Positions 53,724 through 62,135 of a DNA stretch of 64,000 bases are shown in pieces. The notes beneath the pieces are model-generated. The model searched no databases. It saw only the letters and a program-made list of their open reading frames with translations, and was not told where the DNA came from. The number at the start of each line of letters is the position of its first letter. The first letter of the stretch is position 1. A program made the position numbers and the translations under genes. This stretch comes from Marinisporobacter balticus. Lineage in GTDB: Bacteria > Bacillota > Clostridia > Peptostreptococcales > Thermotaleaceae. Location of the stretch: positions 1 to 64,000 of the forward strand of contig NZ_SLWV01000020.1 in NCBI RefSeq assembly GCF_004345705.1. The letters are read 5' to 3'.

Positions 53724-54519
53724 TCCTAAGCAACTACAAAACGCTATATTTTTTTGTTTGTTATGGATAGTATTTGCCTTTACAATCTTATTTCTCCTGT
53801 TATTAATGATGGGCTTAATCTCTTATAGTGATCTTAGTACTCTTTTTAACATTCTTAAACAAGTAGAATTTCATTTTGCATTAAAGTTTACGCTATGGAC
53901 TTCTTTAGTCGCCACAATTTTTGCAACGATCATTGCTTTGCCTTGTGCCTATATTTTATCGAGATATAAACTTCCAGGGCGTGTATTTTTGGATACGATG
54001 CTAGACATGCCCATTGTGTTGCCACCGCTGATTAGTGGGATTGCTTTACTAATCTTCTTTGGTCCTGTTTTGGGAGATCATCTGGCTCAGGCTGGAATAA
54101 AGATTGTTTTTACTCCTTTAGGAGTTATTATTGCCCAATGCTTTATTGCTACGCCTTATGCCATTAAAACCTTTAAGCAGGCATTTGCTTCGATTGATCA
54201 ACGAATGGAGAATATAGCACGTACTTTAGGTTTTTCTCCCCCAAATGTTTTTTTAAAAGTTACCTTGCCATTGGCTAAAAACGGAATTATTGCAGGAATA
54301 ATGATGGCTTGGACACGGGCTTTAGGGGAATTTGGAGCAACGGCTATGCTGGCTGGAATTACTAGGATGAAGACAGAAACTCTTTCTGTAGCAGTTTTTC
54401 TCAATATGTCTATTGGGGATATAAAATTTGCCATTTCCACGGCTATTGTCATGCTCTTTATTGCTTTTGTCTTGCTCATTATATTAAAGATTCTTCTTCG
54501 AAATGAGGTCAGCGTATGA
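53704..54519 (+). CDS. modB: Molybdate-type ABC transporter permease
   Basis: 271 aa with six or so membrane helices and the ModB/CysT EAA loop (IARTLGFSPPNVFLKVTLPLAKNG, quoted in part), ending in a GEFGATAML segment. Start overlaps modA by 20 bp. It forms the channel of the transporter. Confidence 0.91.
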   Translation: MDSRQNNPKQLQNAIFFCLLWIVFAFTILFLLLLMMGLISYSDLSTLFNILKQVEFHFALKFTLWTSLVATIFATIIALPCAYILSRYKLPGRVFLDTMLDMPIVLPPLISGIALLIFFGPVLGDHLAQAGIKIVFTPLGVIIAQCFIATPYAIKTFKQAFASIDQRMENIARTLGFSPPNVFLKVTLPLAKNGIIAGIMMAWTRALGEFGATAMLAGITRMKTETLSVAVFLNMSIGDIKFAISTAIVMLFIAFVLLIILKILLRNEVSV

Positions 54520-55607
54520 AAAAAACTTTTTTTCAAGTAGAAGGACTTCGCGTCGAAGCTGGAGGATTTCAACTTCAAGATATTTCTTTTTCATTGCACA
54601 AAAAAGAATATACAATGATCTTAGGACCTACTGGTTGTGGGAAAACAATGTTGCTGGAAACACTAGCAGGACTGCGAAAACCAATTATGGGGCAAATATT
54701 TCTAAATAATACCAATATTACTACATGGTCTCCAGAGGCACGCTGCTTTGGATTTGCTTATCAGGACAGCTTACTCTATCCTTTTTTAAATGTAGAAGAA
54801 AATATCTTATTCGGAGCTAGCGCTCAAAAAAGGCATAAAGAGGTAGAAATACGAAAAAGATTGAACAGGATTACAGAAGCAATGGGCATTTCACATCTGT
54901 TGCAGCGTGTTCCACGGTTATTAAGCGGAGGAGAAAAGCAGCGTGTTTCCTTAGCGAGAGCGATCTTGTGTAGTCCTCCTGTTCTTCTTTTAGATGAGCC
55001 ATTGTCTGCTTTAGATCCACAAACACGTCATGCTATGCAAGCGTTGCTACATGAATTACATCATTCAGAAGGATTGGGTATTATTCATGTGACACATGAC
55101 TTTAATGAAGCTTTACAGTTAGGCACGCAGCTAATTGTAATGAATCAGGGGAAAATAGTGCAGCAAGGAGAACCTTTGAATGTATTTCATCAGCCCCGAT
55201 CACTCTTTGTAGCAGAGTTTCTTAGAAGTGAGAATATCATCAAGGGTAAAATTGAAAACATTAATGGAATACTTTGGTTTAGCGATAGAGAAAATGAATG
55301 GGTTTTAGGACCACTGTATGAGAAATTGCGCACAGATGCTAATCAAAAGGAAGTTTATTTGATGATTCATGCTGGGCAAATAGAAGTGTCTTTGAGGGAG
55401 GATACACCTTTACATAATTTAAATACATGGAACGCTTGCGTACAAAAGGTAATGATACATAGCACGCATGTTGAGATGATTTGTAAGGGGAGTAGATACT
55501 GGCATGTGGCATTGTCTTGTAATGAATGGCAAAGACTCGATTTAAAAGTAGGATCAAGGGTTAATTTATCGGTGAATATGAAGCATATTCACATTATAGA
55601 GGATTAG
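54516..55607 (+). CDS. modC: Molybdate-type ABC transporter ATPase
   Basis: 363 aa. Walker A GPTGCGKT, Q-loop YQDSLLYPF, signature LSGGEKQR, Walker B LLLDEPLSALD, H-loop VTHDFNEA; the C-terminal ~120 residues form a TOBE/MOP-like oxyanion regulatory domain. Overlaps modB by 4 bp (ATGA). Confidence 0.92.
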   Translation: MKKTFFQVEGLRVEAGGFQLQDISFSLHKKEYTMILGPTGCGKTMLLETLAGLRKPIMGQIFLNNTNITTWSPEARCFGFAYQDSLLYPFLNVEENILFGASAQKRHKEVEIRKRLNRITEAMGISHLLQRVPRLLSGGEKQRVSLARAILCSPPVLLLDEPLSALDPQTRHAMQALLHELHHSEGLGIIHVTHDFNEALQLGTQLIVMNQGKIVQQGEPLNVFHQPRSLFVAEFLRSENIIKGKIENINGILWFSDRENEWVLGPLYEKLRTDANQKEVYLMIHAGQIEVSLREDTPLHNLNTWNACVQKVMIHSTHVEMICKGSRYWHVALSCNEWQRLDLKVGSRVNLSVNMKHIHIIED

Positions 55608-55679
55608 TGACAATTTCTACAAATCATAAAGTGTAAAGAAACTATGGAAATAGAAACTTTAAAAATAGGAGGAAGAGAT

Positions 55680-56417
55680 ATGAAAAAAGAAGATTATTTG
55701 ATAAAAATACAAAGAAAATTTAAACAACTTGTAAATGAAAATGAACTTAATGAAAAAGAAATAGCGATTACCTGTTCTGTGCTCACAGCCCAAGAGGCTA
55801 TTGGGGATCCGGGCAGAAATGATTTTCCTATTCAGAAAGGGAAAGAGAAATTGATGCAAGCTTGTTTTGGATGTTCCTACGGCCAAGCGTTTACGGATAT
55901 GCCAAATGGCTATAGGGGTAAATTGGAGGAATTAGCAACCATACCACTACAGACAAATTTTGATCGCGCGGTTTTTATATCTGGAATGAATGCGGTTTTA
56001 AGGGAACTTAAAATGACTGAGTGTACTATTCATTGTAAAGATGATGGACCTCGAAAATGTAGTGTGGAATTGGTGGAAATGATAGAGAAAGAATATGGAA
56101 ATCCTAAAATTGCTATGTTTGGTCTGCAACCAGCGATGGTTGAAGTTTTGGCACATAAATTTACATTAAGAGTCTTTGACCTAGATGAAGATAATATCGG
56201 CAAAGATAAGTACGGAATTGTAATTGAAAGTGGAATATGTAATATGGAAGCTGTTCAAGCATGGGCGGATATATTTTTAGTGACAGGAAGTACAATCTGT
56301 AATGGATCCATTGTCGATTTCCTAAAGATAGAAAAACCTGTCATTTATTTTGGGACAACCATTGCAGGAGCTGCCAGTCTATCAGGGTTAAACCGTTTTT
56401 GTCCACAGTCATCTTAA
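55680..56417 (+). CDS. DUF364 family protein (putative heavy-metal chelation)
   Basis: 245 aa. N-terminal DUF4213-like region and C-terminal Rossmann-like DUF364 domain (IAMFGLQPAMVEVLA, FDLDEDNIG, FLVTGSTICNGSI, TTIAGAASLSGL). These proteins are often found beside metal transport or cofactor genes, fitting its place after modABC. Start ATG 55680 has GGAGGAAG upstream; an in-frame ATG at 55644 is less well served. Confidence 0.85.
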   Translation: MKKEDYLIKIQRKFKQLVNENELNEKEIAITCSVLTAQEAIGDPGRNDFPIQKGKEKLMQACFGCSYGQAFTDMPNGYRGKLEELATIPLQTNFDRAVFISGMNAVLRELKMTECTIHCKDDGPRKCSVELVEMIEKEYGNPKIAMFGLQPAMVEVLAHKFTLRVFDLDEDNIGKDKYGIVIESGICNMEAVQAWADIFLVTGSTICNGSIVDFLKIEKPVIYFGTTIAGAASLSGLNRFCPQSS

Positions 56418-56419
56418 AT

Positions 56420-56625
56420 GCAATCAAAGAAATCATTAAAGTAAAAGAATTTCATAAATTACAAAATACAGATCATAAACATAGGATGATAATATTTAAT
56501 TTAATGTCTGTAGAAATTTGTAGTTCGCATGTTAATGAAAAAAAAATTAAATTTATAAAAATAAAGGGAAAAATAGTAGATTGTAAATCTACTATTTTAT
56601 TTTAGGCAAAAGCAGTAGCCACTTT
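56420..56625 (+). pseudogene. Fragment of a second GAF/PAS sigma-54 activator
   Basis: The translation IKVKEFHKLQNTDHKHRMII followed by DCKSTILF matches MKVKEFHKLQNTNNKHIKTI and DSKSTILI of the activator at 50950-52803, with the ~115 residues between those blocks reduced to about 25. DNA identity over the first ~60 bases is near complete. After the Ser-Thr-Ile-Leu block the frame is lost just before the Walker A position. It directly follows the DUF364 stop codon. Confidence 0.85.
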
Positions 56626-57120
56626 TCTTCATCAATATTGTGATAGTGTGAGCCATTTTTTAGAGTATCATATTTTGATTGAATAGCGCTTATATTTATA
56701 TCATGATGCTATTTTGTTTCTTTATGAATAGCAGTTTATTCTTTAGGGTGTTTAAATCCTTAAATAGCTAAAGATATATGAACTAAAGATACCTTTGTAT
56801 AAACAATATAAACAAAATCACCCCAAAATCTACCTATATTCACAAAGTTTTTCATAAAATTATAATTTAAAATAAGTATTCAATAATTATACTGGGATGA
56901 AAAAAGAAAAGATTAATTATTTTATTAGACTAATGTAGAAGCGTTGATAAAGAGGTTGGATACATTTCATTTCTAAAAGATAGGATGTCACATTGCGTTA
57001 AAATAAAAATCAATAATTTGGAGAAAATGGTAGTGAAGTTTTTTTATATAGTTTATAATGAGGGTACAATTTTGATTTAGAATAAAGGTATAAAGTATTT
57101 TTGTACTTTATAATGAATGA
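56626..57120. other. Decayed intergenic stretch
   Basis: About 495 bp with no intact gene on either strand. A minus-strand stretch near 56750-56610 reads protein-like (SAIQSKYDTLKNGSHYHNID) but contains an upstream stop and runs into the regulator fragment, so it is probably further debris. Confidence 0.4.
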
Positions 57121-57855
57121 TGGGGAATTGCCTTAATACTACAGTATGTAACGCATATTTCATCGGGTTATTATATATTAGCTGTAAACATACCTGTATT
57201 TTTAATGGGTATGAAACAAGTGGATAAAGAGTTTTGTATTTTTAGTTTAATTGGCATGGTGTCTTTAGCGGGGTTTATGATTTTAACTCAAAATATATCT
57301 TATTATTATACGATGAATGATATGGTTGTATCTAGTGTATATGGAGGTATATTAGGGGGGATTGGTGGCGCCATTGTTTTTCAAAATAGAGCTTCTATGG
57401 GAGGAACAGATATTATCGCTGTGATACTTAAGAAAAAAACAGGAGGAAGTATAGCAAACTATTTGTTTGCCATGAACATAGTAGTTGTATTCATTGGAAC
57501 AAGGATTAATGGGATCAGTATTGCACTTTACACATTGATTTCTATGTACATTAGTTCAGAAGTCATGAACAGAGTAATGAATGGAATCGAAAGAAAAAAA
57601 CTATTGTTTGTTGTAACACAAAAGGAAAGAGAAATTGCAGATCATATCATACGAGAAGTAGGCAGAGGTGTAACTTTTCTGCATGCGCAGGGAGCTTATA
57701 CAGGAAATGAAAGGAAAGTTATTTATTGCATTGTAACTTTGAGACAATTACCTAAAATTAAGAAGTTAATTGAAGACAAAGATCCTCAAGCATTTATTTC
57801 TATACTAGATACTTCAGAAGTACATGGAAAAGGATTTAAGAAATCAATCGTATAA
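57121..57855 (+). pseudogene. 5'-truncated YitT family membrane protein
   Basis: The frame holds most of a YitT protein: membrane helices from GIALILQYVTHISSGYY onward, GGIGGAIVFQNRASMGGTDI, and a C-terminal DUF2179 domain (LLFVVTQKEREIADHII, FISILDTSEVHGKGF). A TGA at 57118-57120 lies directly before the homologous part, so the first ~40 residues with the first helix are missing. An internal ATG (57205) could give 216 aa but cuts a second helix. Most simply a decayed gene; a functional short form cannot be excluded. Confidence 0.65.
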
Positions 57856-57928
57856 AGATAAAAAAATGAATTTTCTTAAAAAATAACTATAAAGTTCTAA
57901 AAATATGGTTTATGATGATATTATAAAG

Positions 57929-57958
57929 GATAGCGAATAATCATTGCTATCTTTTTTT
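57929..57958 (+). terminator. Terminator before the Crp/Fnr gene
   Basis: GATAGC-G-AAT / ATT-GCTATC stem-loop (57929-57951) followed by seven T. Confidence 0.85.
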
Positions 57959-57982
57959 CGGTTCGTTCAATGGTCAATAATG

Positions 57983-57997
57983 CTTGACAATATCAAG
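57983..57997. promoter_or_regulatory. Palindrome upstream of the Crp/Fnr gene
   Basis: CTTGACAATATCAAG, a perfect CTTGA-N5-TCAAG repeat overlapping a possible -35 (TTGACA). A candidate autoregulatory site, about 50 bp before the gene. Confidence 0.45.
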
Positions 57998-58048
57998 TAA
58001 ATTTGTGGTAGGATAGATGCAATAAATATAATATTGGGGAGAAATTTT

Positions 58049-58738
58049 ATGTATACCAAATGGTTAAGCACGTTGATAAAGGTTAGATTGTTCGAAAATA
58101 TTGAAAGAGATGCGTTAAATAAGATGTTACTTTGTTTAAATCCAAATAAAGTAGCTTATAAAAAGAAAGCGTATATAACCATAGCAGAAGATAAGTTTAC
58201 GGGGATCGGGATTATCGTAGAAGGTGAAGTGATTGTCACAAAAGAAAATGTAGCAGGGGATCGCGTGATGATGGCAAAATTAAACGAAGGTGATATTTTT
58301 GGTGAGATTGTTGCTTTTTCTGATAATGATAAATGGCCTGCTACAGTGATTGCTTCAAAAGATTGTACCATATTATTTTTACCGACAGAAAAAATTATGG
58401 GAAATTGTCCTAAAATGTGTATAGGACACAAATTATTAATACAAAATATGTTAAAGATTGTTTCGCAAAAAGCGCTCCAACTAAATAGAAAGATTGAATA
58501 TTTAGCAATCAAAAGTATAAGAACAAAAGTAAGCACTTATTTATTAGAACAATATCATAGCGTTAAAAAAAATAAATTTATGATCCCTTTAAAAAGAAAT
58601 GAATTGGCTGAATTCTTAAATATATCGAGGCCATCATTGTCAAGAGAACTGATAAAAATGAAGGAGGAAGGGTTTATAGATTTTTATAGATCTTCATTTG
58701 AAATAATAGATATGGAAGCCTTAAAAGCAAATATATAA
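58049..58738 (+). CDS. Crp/Fnr family regulator (HcpR-like by context)
   Basis: 229 aa: cyclic-nucleotide-binding-like beta-barrel (about 10-125: GIGIIVEGEVIV, GDIFGEI), dimer helix and C-terminal winged helix (RNELAEFLNISRPSLSREL). It lacks the N-terminal Cys cluster of Fnr. Its position just upstream of the hcp operon suggests a nitrosative-stress regulator of the HcpR type (inference). Start ATG 58049 with GGGGAG 8 nt upstream; a TTG at 58034 precedes that site. Confidence 0.88.
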   Translation: MYTKWLSTLIKVRLFENIERDALNKMLLCLNPNKVAYKKKAYITIAEDKFTGIGIIVEGEVIVTKENVAGDRVMMAKLNEGDIFGEIVAFSDNDKWPATVIASKDCTILFLPTEKIMGNCPKMCIGHKLLIQNMLKIVSQKALQLNRKIEYLAIKSIRTKVSTYLLEQYHSVKKNKFMIPLKRNELAEFLNISRPSLSRELIKMKEEGFIDFYRSSFEIIDMEALKANI

Positions 58739-58832
58739 TTATAAACTTGTTTAGCAAAGCTGAACATCGGAAATTAAGATGGGAATTTTACGCCTCCTAA
58801 ACCAACTGCGACGTCTTATAAACAGATAAAGT

Positions 58833-58874
58833 AAAAATGGTTAACCCTATAAACTTATAGGGTTAACCGTTTTT
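58833..58874. terminator. Terminator after the Crp/Fnr gene
   Basis: 18-bp stem AAAAATGGTTAACCCTAT / ATAGGGTTAACCGTTTTT (one mismatch) with a 6-nt loop and U-rich end. Confidence 0.9.
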
Positions 58875-58959
58875 ATAATGTGAAAATTATCAATTAGAAG
58901 ACGCACAATTGTAGCCAAGATATTTTGCTTTAGAAAAAAGAATTTATTGAATGATTTTA

Positions 58960-59002
58960 CGTAACATAGGATACGGAAATAAGAGAAAGTAAATGCTATA
59001 AT
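58960..59002 (+). promoter_or_regulatory. Activator-dependent promoter of the hcp operon
   Basis: Palindrome CGTAACATAGGATACG (GTAAC-N4-GATAC) centred at 58967.5, then TATAAT at 58997-59002. There is no -35 hexamer. With the start site at 59009, the palindrome is centred at -41.5, the class II activation position of Crp/Fnr proteins. Confidence 0.7.
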
Positions 59003-59050
59003 AAAAACAAAGAAAGCGATAAAAGAAAATGCCCGAAGGAGGGGATCTGT

Positions 59051-60271
59051 ATGGAGAATAAATATTTTGATAGGAAAGATACACTATTTGATATTACTCA
59101 AAAATATAAAGAAGCCATTGACTTATTAGTATCGGTAGGTATTGACAATATAAAAGATGAAAAACAAAGAGCAACCATTGGAAAATCTATTACATTGGAA
59201 ACTGCTTTAAATATGAAGAAAATAAATGTAGATACGTTTGTAGAACAATTAGTAGATATCATTGAAAATAAGCAAGATGAGAATGAAAGCATAAAAGATA
59301 CAGATATAAGAATTGAAGGGGTATTGCCTTGTCCAGTAAGAGTGCCATTAATGGAAGCTTTTCAGAAGTGGTTAGAAGAAAATAAAGATGTATTAGATAG
59401 GACAATCGGTTATGAATTAAAGGCTGCATCTATGGGGGTCGATTGGTTAAAAGCATCTTTAGAAAAAAAAGAATCAGAAGATATACTCGCAGACCTATTT
59501 ATATCCGCTGGGTTTGACTTGTTTTTCGATAAAAATTTAATCGGTAAATACAAATCTGAAAATGTATTTGAAGATATTACAAGTATGCATCATTACAATA
59601 AAGATTTTGAAAATGAATCTATAAAACTTAAAGATCCAGACAAGCAGTATTCAATGATTGGGGTTGTTCCAGCCGTATTCTTAGTCAATACAGAAGAACT
59701 GGATGGAAGAAAAATGCCAACAAGCTGGGAAGATCTACTCAGTGAAGTATTTGAAAATAAGGTGAGCTTACCGATCGGGGATTTTGATTTATTCAATGCG
59801 ATATTATTAAATATTCATCAGAAATATGGTGAAGAAGGCGTAAAAAAATTAGGAAAAAGTTTGTTAAGAAGTATGCACCCATCAGAAATGGTGAAATCGC
59901 ATATTAAAAAGACAGAAAGACCTATCGTTACGATCATGCCTTATTTTTTCACAAAGATGACAAAAAGAGGCGGTCCTATGCGTGCTATATGGCCAAAAGA
60001 CGGTGCCATTATCAGTCCAATATTTATGTTAAGCAAAAAAGAGAAAAAAGAAAAATTAAAACCGATTGTAGATTTTTTCGCTTCGAAGGAGATCGGAGAA
60101 ATATTATCACACAATGGAAAATTCCCAAGTGTAAATCCCAATGTGGATAATATGATTTCAAGTGAGCATAAGTACATGTGGCTTGGATGGGATTATATTA
60201 AAAACAATGATATAGGGAATTTGATCAAAAAATGTGAAAAATTATTTAATGAAGCAGTTAGGGAGGTGTAA
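59051..60271 (+). CDS. Cytoplasmic solute-binding-like protein with DUF1858 domain (hcp operon)
   Basis: 406 aa. N-terminal ~75 residues form a DUF1858-like helical module (TLFDITQKYKEAIDLLVSVG, TIGKSITLETALNMKKINVD) and the rest resembles a Fe3+-type ABC substrate-binding protein (IGVVPAVFLVN, MPTSWEDLL, PKDGAIISP). It has no signal peptide or lipobox, so it should stay in the cytoplasm, unlike normal binding proteins. With the GTPase and ABC ATPase that follow, it may handle iron or a cluster precursor for Hcp (inference). Confidence 0.82.
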   Translation: MENKYFDRKDTLFDITQKYKEAIDLLVSVGIDNIKDEKQRATIGKSITLETALNMKKINVDTFVEQLVDIIENKQDENESIKDTDIRIEGVLPCPVRVPLMEAFQKWLEENKDVLDRTIGYELKAASMGVDWLKASLEKKESEDILADLFISAGFDLFFDKNLIGKYKSENVFEDITSMHHYNKDFENESIKLKDPDKQYSMIGVVPAVFLVNTEELDGRKMPTSWEDLLSEVFENKVSLPIGDFDLFNAILLNIHQKYGEEGVKKLGKSLLRSMHPSEMVKSHIKKTERPIVTIMPYFFTKMTKRGGPMRAIWPKDGAIISPIFMLSKKEKKEKLKPIVDFFASKEIGEILSHNGKFPSVNPNVDNMISSEHKYMWLGWDYIKNNDIGNLIKKCEKLFNEAVREV

Positions 60272-60273
60272 AT

Positions 60274-60975
60274 ATGAATGTAATAACGATATCAGGCCCC
60301 CCTTCATCAGGGAAAACATCGATCATATTAAAAACAATTCGTGTATTACATGAAAGAAAATTAAAGGTAGGGGTAGTAAAATTTGATTGTTTGTATACAA
60401 ATGATGATATTTTATATAAAAAGGCAGGTGTTCCTGTTAAAAAAGGATTGTCAGGGTCTTTATGTCCAGATCATTATTTTGTAAGCAATATTGAAGAAGT
60501 CGTACAGTGGGGAAGAAAAGAAAATTTAGATGTATTGATTACAGAAAGTGCAGGACTTTGTAATCGTTGCTCACCATATATTAAAGATATTAAAGCAATA
60601 TGTGTGATAGATAATCTAAGTGGTATCAATACACCTAAAAAGATTGGACCTATGTTAAAGTCAGCAGATATTGTGGTGATCACAAAAGGAGATATTGTAT
60701 CGCAAGCAGAAAGAGAAGTATTTGCTTCAAAAGTACATTCAGTAAACCCTAAAGCAATCACGATGCATGTTAATGGCTTAACAGGTCAAGGCGCATTTGA
60801 ACTCAGCACATTGTTGTATGATGAAAAAGAAGATATAGAAACAGTGAAAGGAAAAGAATTAAGGTTTTCCATGCCTTCAGCACTTTGTTCATATTGCCTA
60901 GGAGAAAAAAGAATTGGAGAAGACTATCAAATGGGCAATGTAAGAAAACTGAAATTAGGTGATGAAAATGATTAA
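60274..60975 (+). CDS. HypB/CobW-like GTPase (hcp operon)
   Basis: 233 aa G3E-type P-loop GTPase: Walker A GPPSSGKTSI (7-16), switch-like VKFDC, ITESAGLCNRCSPY with Cys pair, and TKGD guanine-specificity motif. A second Cys motif, CSYCLGE, is near the C-terminus. HypB and CobW relatives drive metal insertion. Starts 3 bp after the binding-protein gene. Confidence 0.85.
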   Translation: MNVITISGPPSSGKTSIILKTIRVLHERKLKVGVVKFDCLYTNDDILYKKAGVPVKKGLSGSLCPDHYFVSNIEEVVQWGRKENLDVLITESAGLCNRCSPYIKDIKAICVIDNLSGINTPKKIGPMLKSADIVVITKGDIVSQAEREVFASKVHSVNPKAITMHVNGLTGQGAFELSTLLYDEKEDIETVKGKELRFSMPSALCSYCLGEKRIGEDYQMGNVRKLKLGDEND

Positions 60976-61978
60976 TATAAAAGAGATAGAGGAAATGAAA
61001 ATAAAAGAATTAGAGAAAAAATATCCTTTTGCAGTTTCATTTTTCGAAAATAACCATTTAAATCTAGAAGGATATGATGAATATACCTTTGAACAATATT
61101 TAAATCATTTTACAGAGGAAGAAATAGAAGAATGGGCAATCGATATTGAAAGAATGAAAGTAGATTTTATTGTTTATATGAATCAAATGTTAGCATTTCT
61201 AGGAATAAAAGAAGCGGATCAAGTCAATTCTTTGACAATTATTGCGGGTAAGGATAAATATAGAGAAAAAGAACATTTTGAAACATTTACAATCCATAAA
61301 GGAGAAATTGTTTCAATCGTTGGGCCAACAGGTTCTGGTAAAAGTAGATTACTAGCGGATATAGAGTGGACTGCGAATAAAGATACACCTACAGAAAGAA
61401 GGATTTTGATTAATGATGAAATACCAGATAAAAAATGGAGATTCTCATCTTCTAATAAATTGGTTGCACAATTGTCTCAAAATATGAATTTTGTAATGGA
61501 TTTAACGGTAATGGAGTTTATAGAATTACATGCGAAAAGTAGGATGATTCAAAATGAACAAGAAGTTATCAAAAAAATCATTGATGCAGCAAATCATCTA
61601 GCGGGTGAAAAATTTGATTTAGATACACCGATCACCAGCCTTAGTGGTGGACAATCCCGTGCTTTAATGATAGCAGATACAGCAATATTAAGCACATCGC
61701 CTATTGTTTTAATAGATGAAATAGAGAATGCAGGAATCGATAGAAAAAGAGCTTTAAATCTTCTTATTAATGAAGAAAAAATCGTACTCATGGCGACACA
61801 TGATCCTACTTTAGCTTTAATGGCAGATAAGCGGATTGTCATTAAGAATGGAGGCATTCATAAAGTGATACAAACGAATGATCGTGAGAAAGAAGTATTA
61901 GTGGAATTAGAAAAAATGGACAAGATGATAAGCACGTTTAGAGCCGATTTAAGAAAAGGTGAAATCTTGAAGAAATAA
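60968..61978 (+). CDS. ABC-type ATPase without permease (hcp operon)
   Basis: 336 aa. N-terminal ~85 residues are helical and resemble a DUF1858/ScdA-N module (IKELEKKYPFAVSFFENNHL). The ABC domain has Walker A GPTGSGKS, signature LSGGQSRALM and Walker B IVLIDEIENAG. No membrane gene accompanies it. Start ATG 60968 has AGGTG 6 nt upstream and overlaps the GTPase end. Probably a soluble maturation ATPase acting with the two preceding proteins. Confidence 0.82.
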   Translation: MINIKEIEEMKIKELEKKYPFAVSFFENNHLNLEGYDEYTFEQYLNHFTEEEIEEWAIDIERMKVDFIVYMNQMLAFLGIKEADQVNSLTIIAGKDKYREKEHFETFTIHKGEIVSIVGPTGSGKSRLLADIEWTANKDTPTERRILINDEIPDKKWRFSSSNKLVAQLSQNMNFVMDLTVMEFIELHAKSRMIQNEQEVIKKIIDAANHLAGEKFDLDTPITSLSGGQSRALMIADTAILSTSPIVLIDEIENAGIDRKRALNLLINEEKIVLMATHDPTLALMADKRIVIKNGGIHKVIQTNDREKEVLVELEKMDKMISTFRADLRKGEILKK

Positions 61979-61999
61979 TTTAAAAAAAGGAGAATGAAA

Positions 62000-62074
62000 A
62001 TGCATGAAGGCTGTTTAGGAAGTTTTCAAACAGGAAAAGAAGTCGTAGACAAAGTTAGGATACCGAAATTATAA
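62000..62074 (+). CDS. Possible 24-residue peptide upstream of hcp
   Basis: ATG with AAGGAG 8 nt upstream encodes MHEGCLGSFQTGKEVVDKVR and four more residues before TAA. It is a well-placed but very short reading frame between the ATPase gene and hcp. It could be a leader peptide or the relic of a longer gene. Confidence 0.35.
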   Translation: MHEGCLGSFQTGKEVVDKVRIPKL

Positions 62075-62135
62075 ACAAGTTATTATATGATAAGCGTATA
62101 GAAAATATAAATGAAATAAAAAAGGGGGATTTTAT

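Larger units (their letters stand above)
58739..59050. other. Intergenic region between the Crp/Fnr gene and the hcp operon
   Basis: 312 bp holding the regulator's terminator (58833-58874), the Crp/Fnr-type palindrome (58960-58975) and the operon's -10 box (58997-59002). No gene. Confidence 0.7.

Noticed and set aside
56610..56760. Minus-strand protein-like stretch
   Set aside because: Contains an internal stop, no start site and overlaps the regulator fragment; too short to assign.
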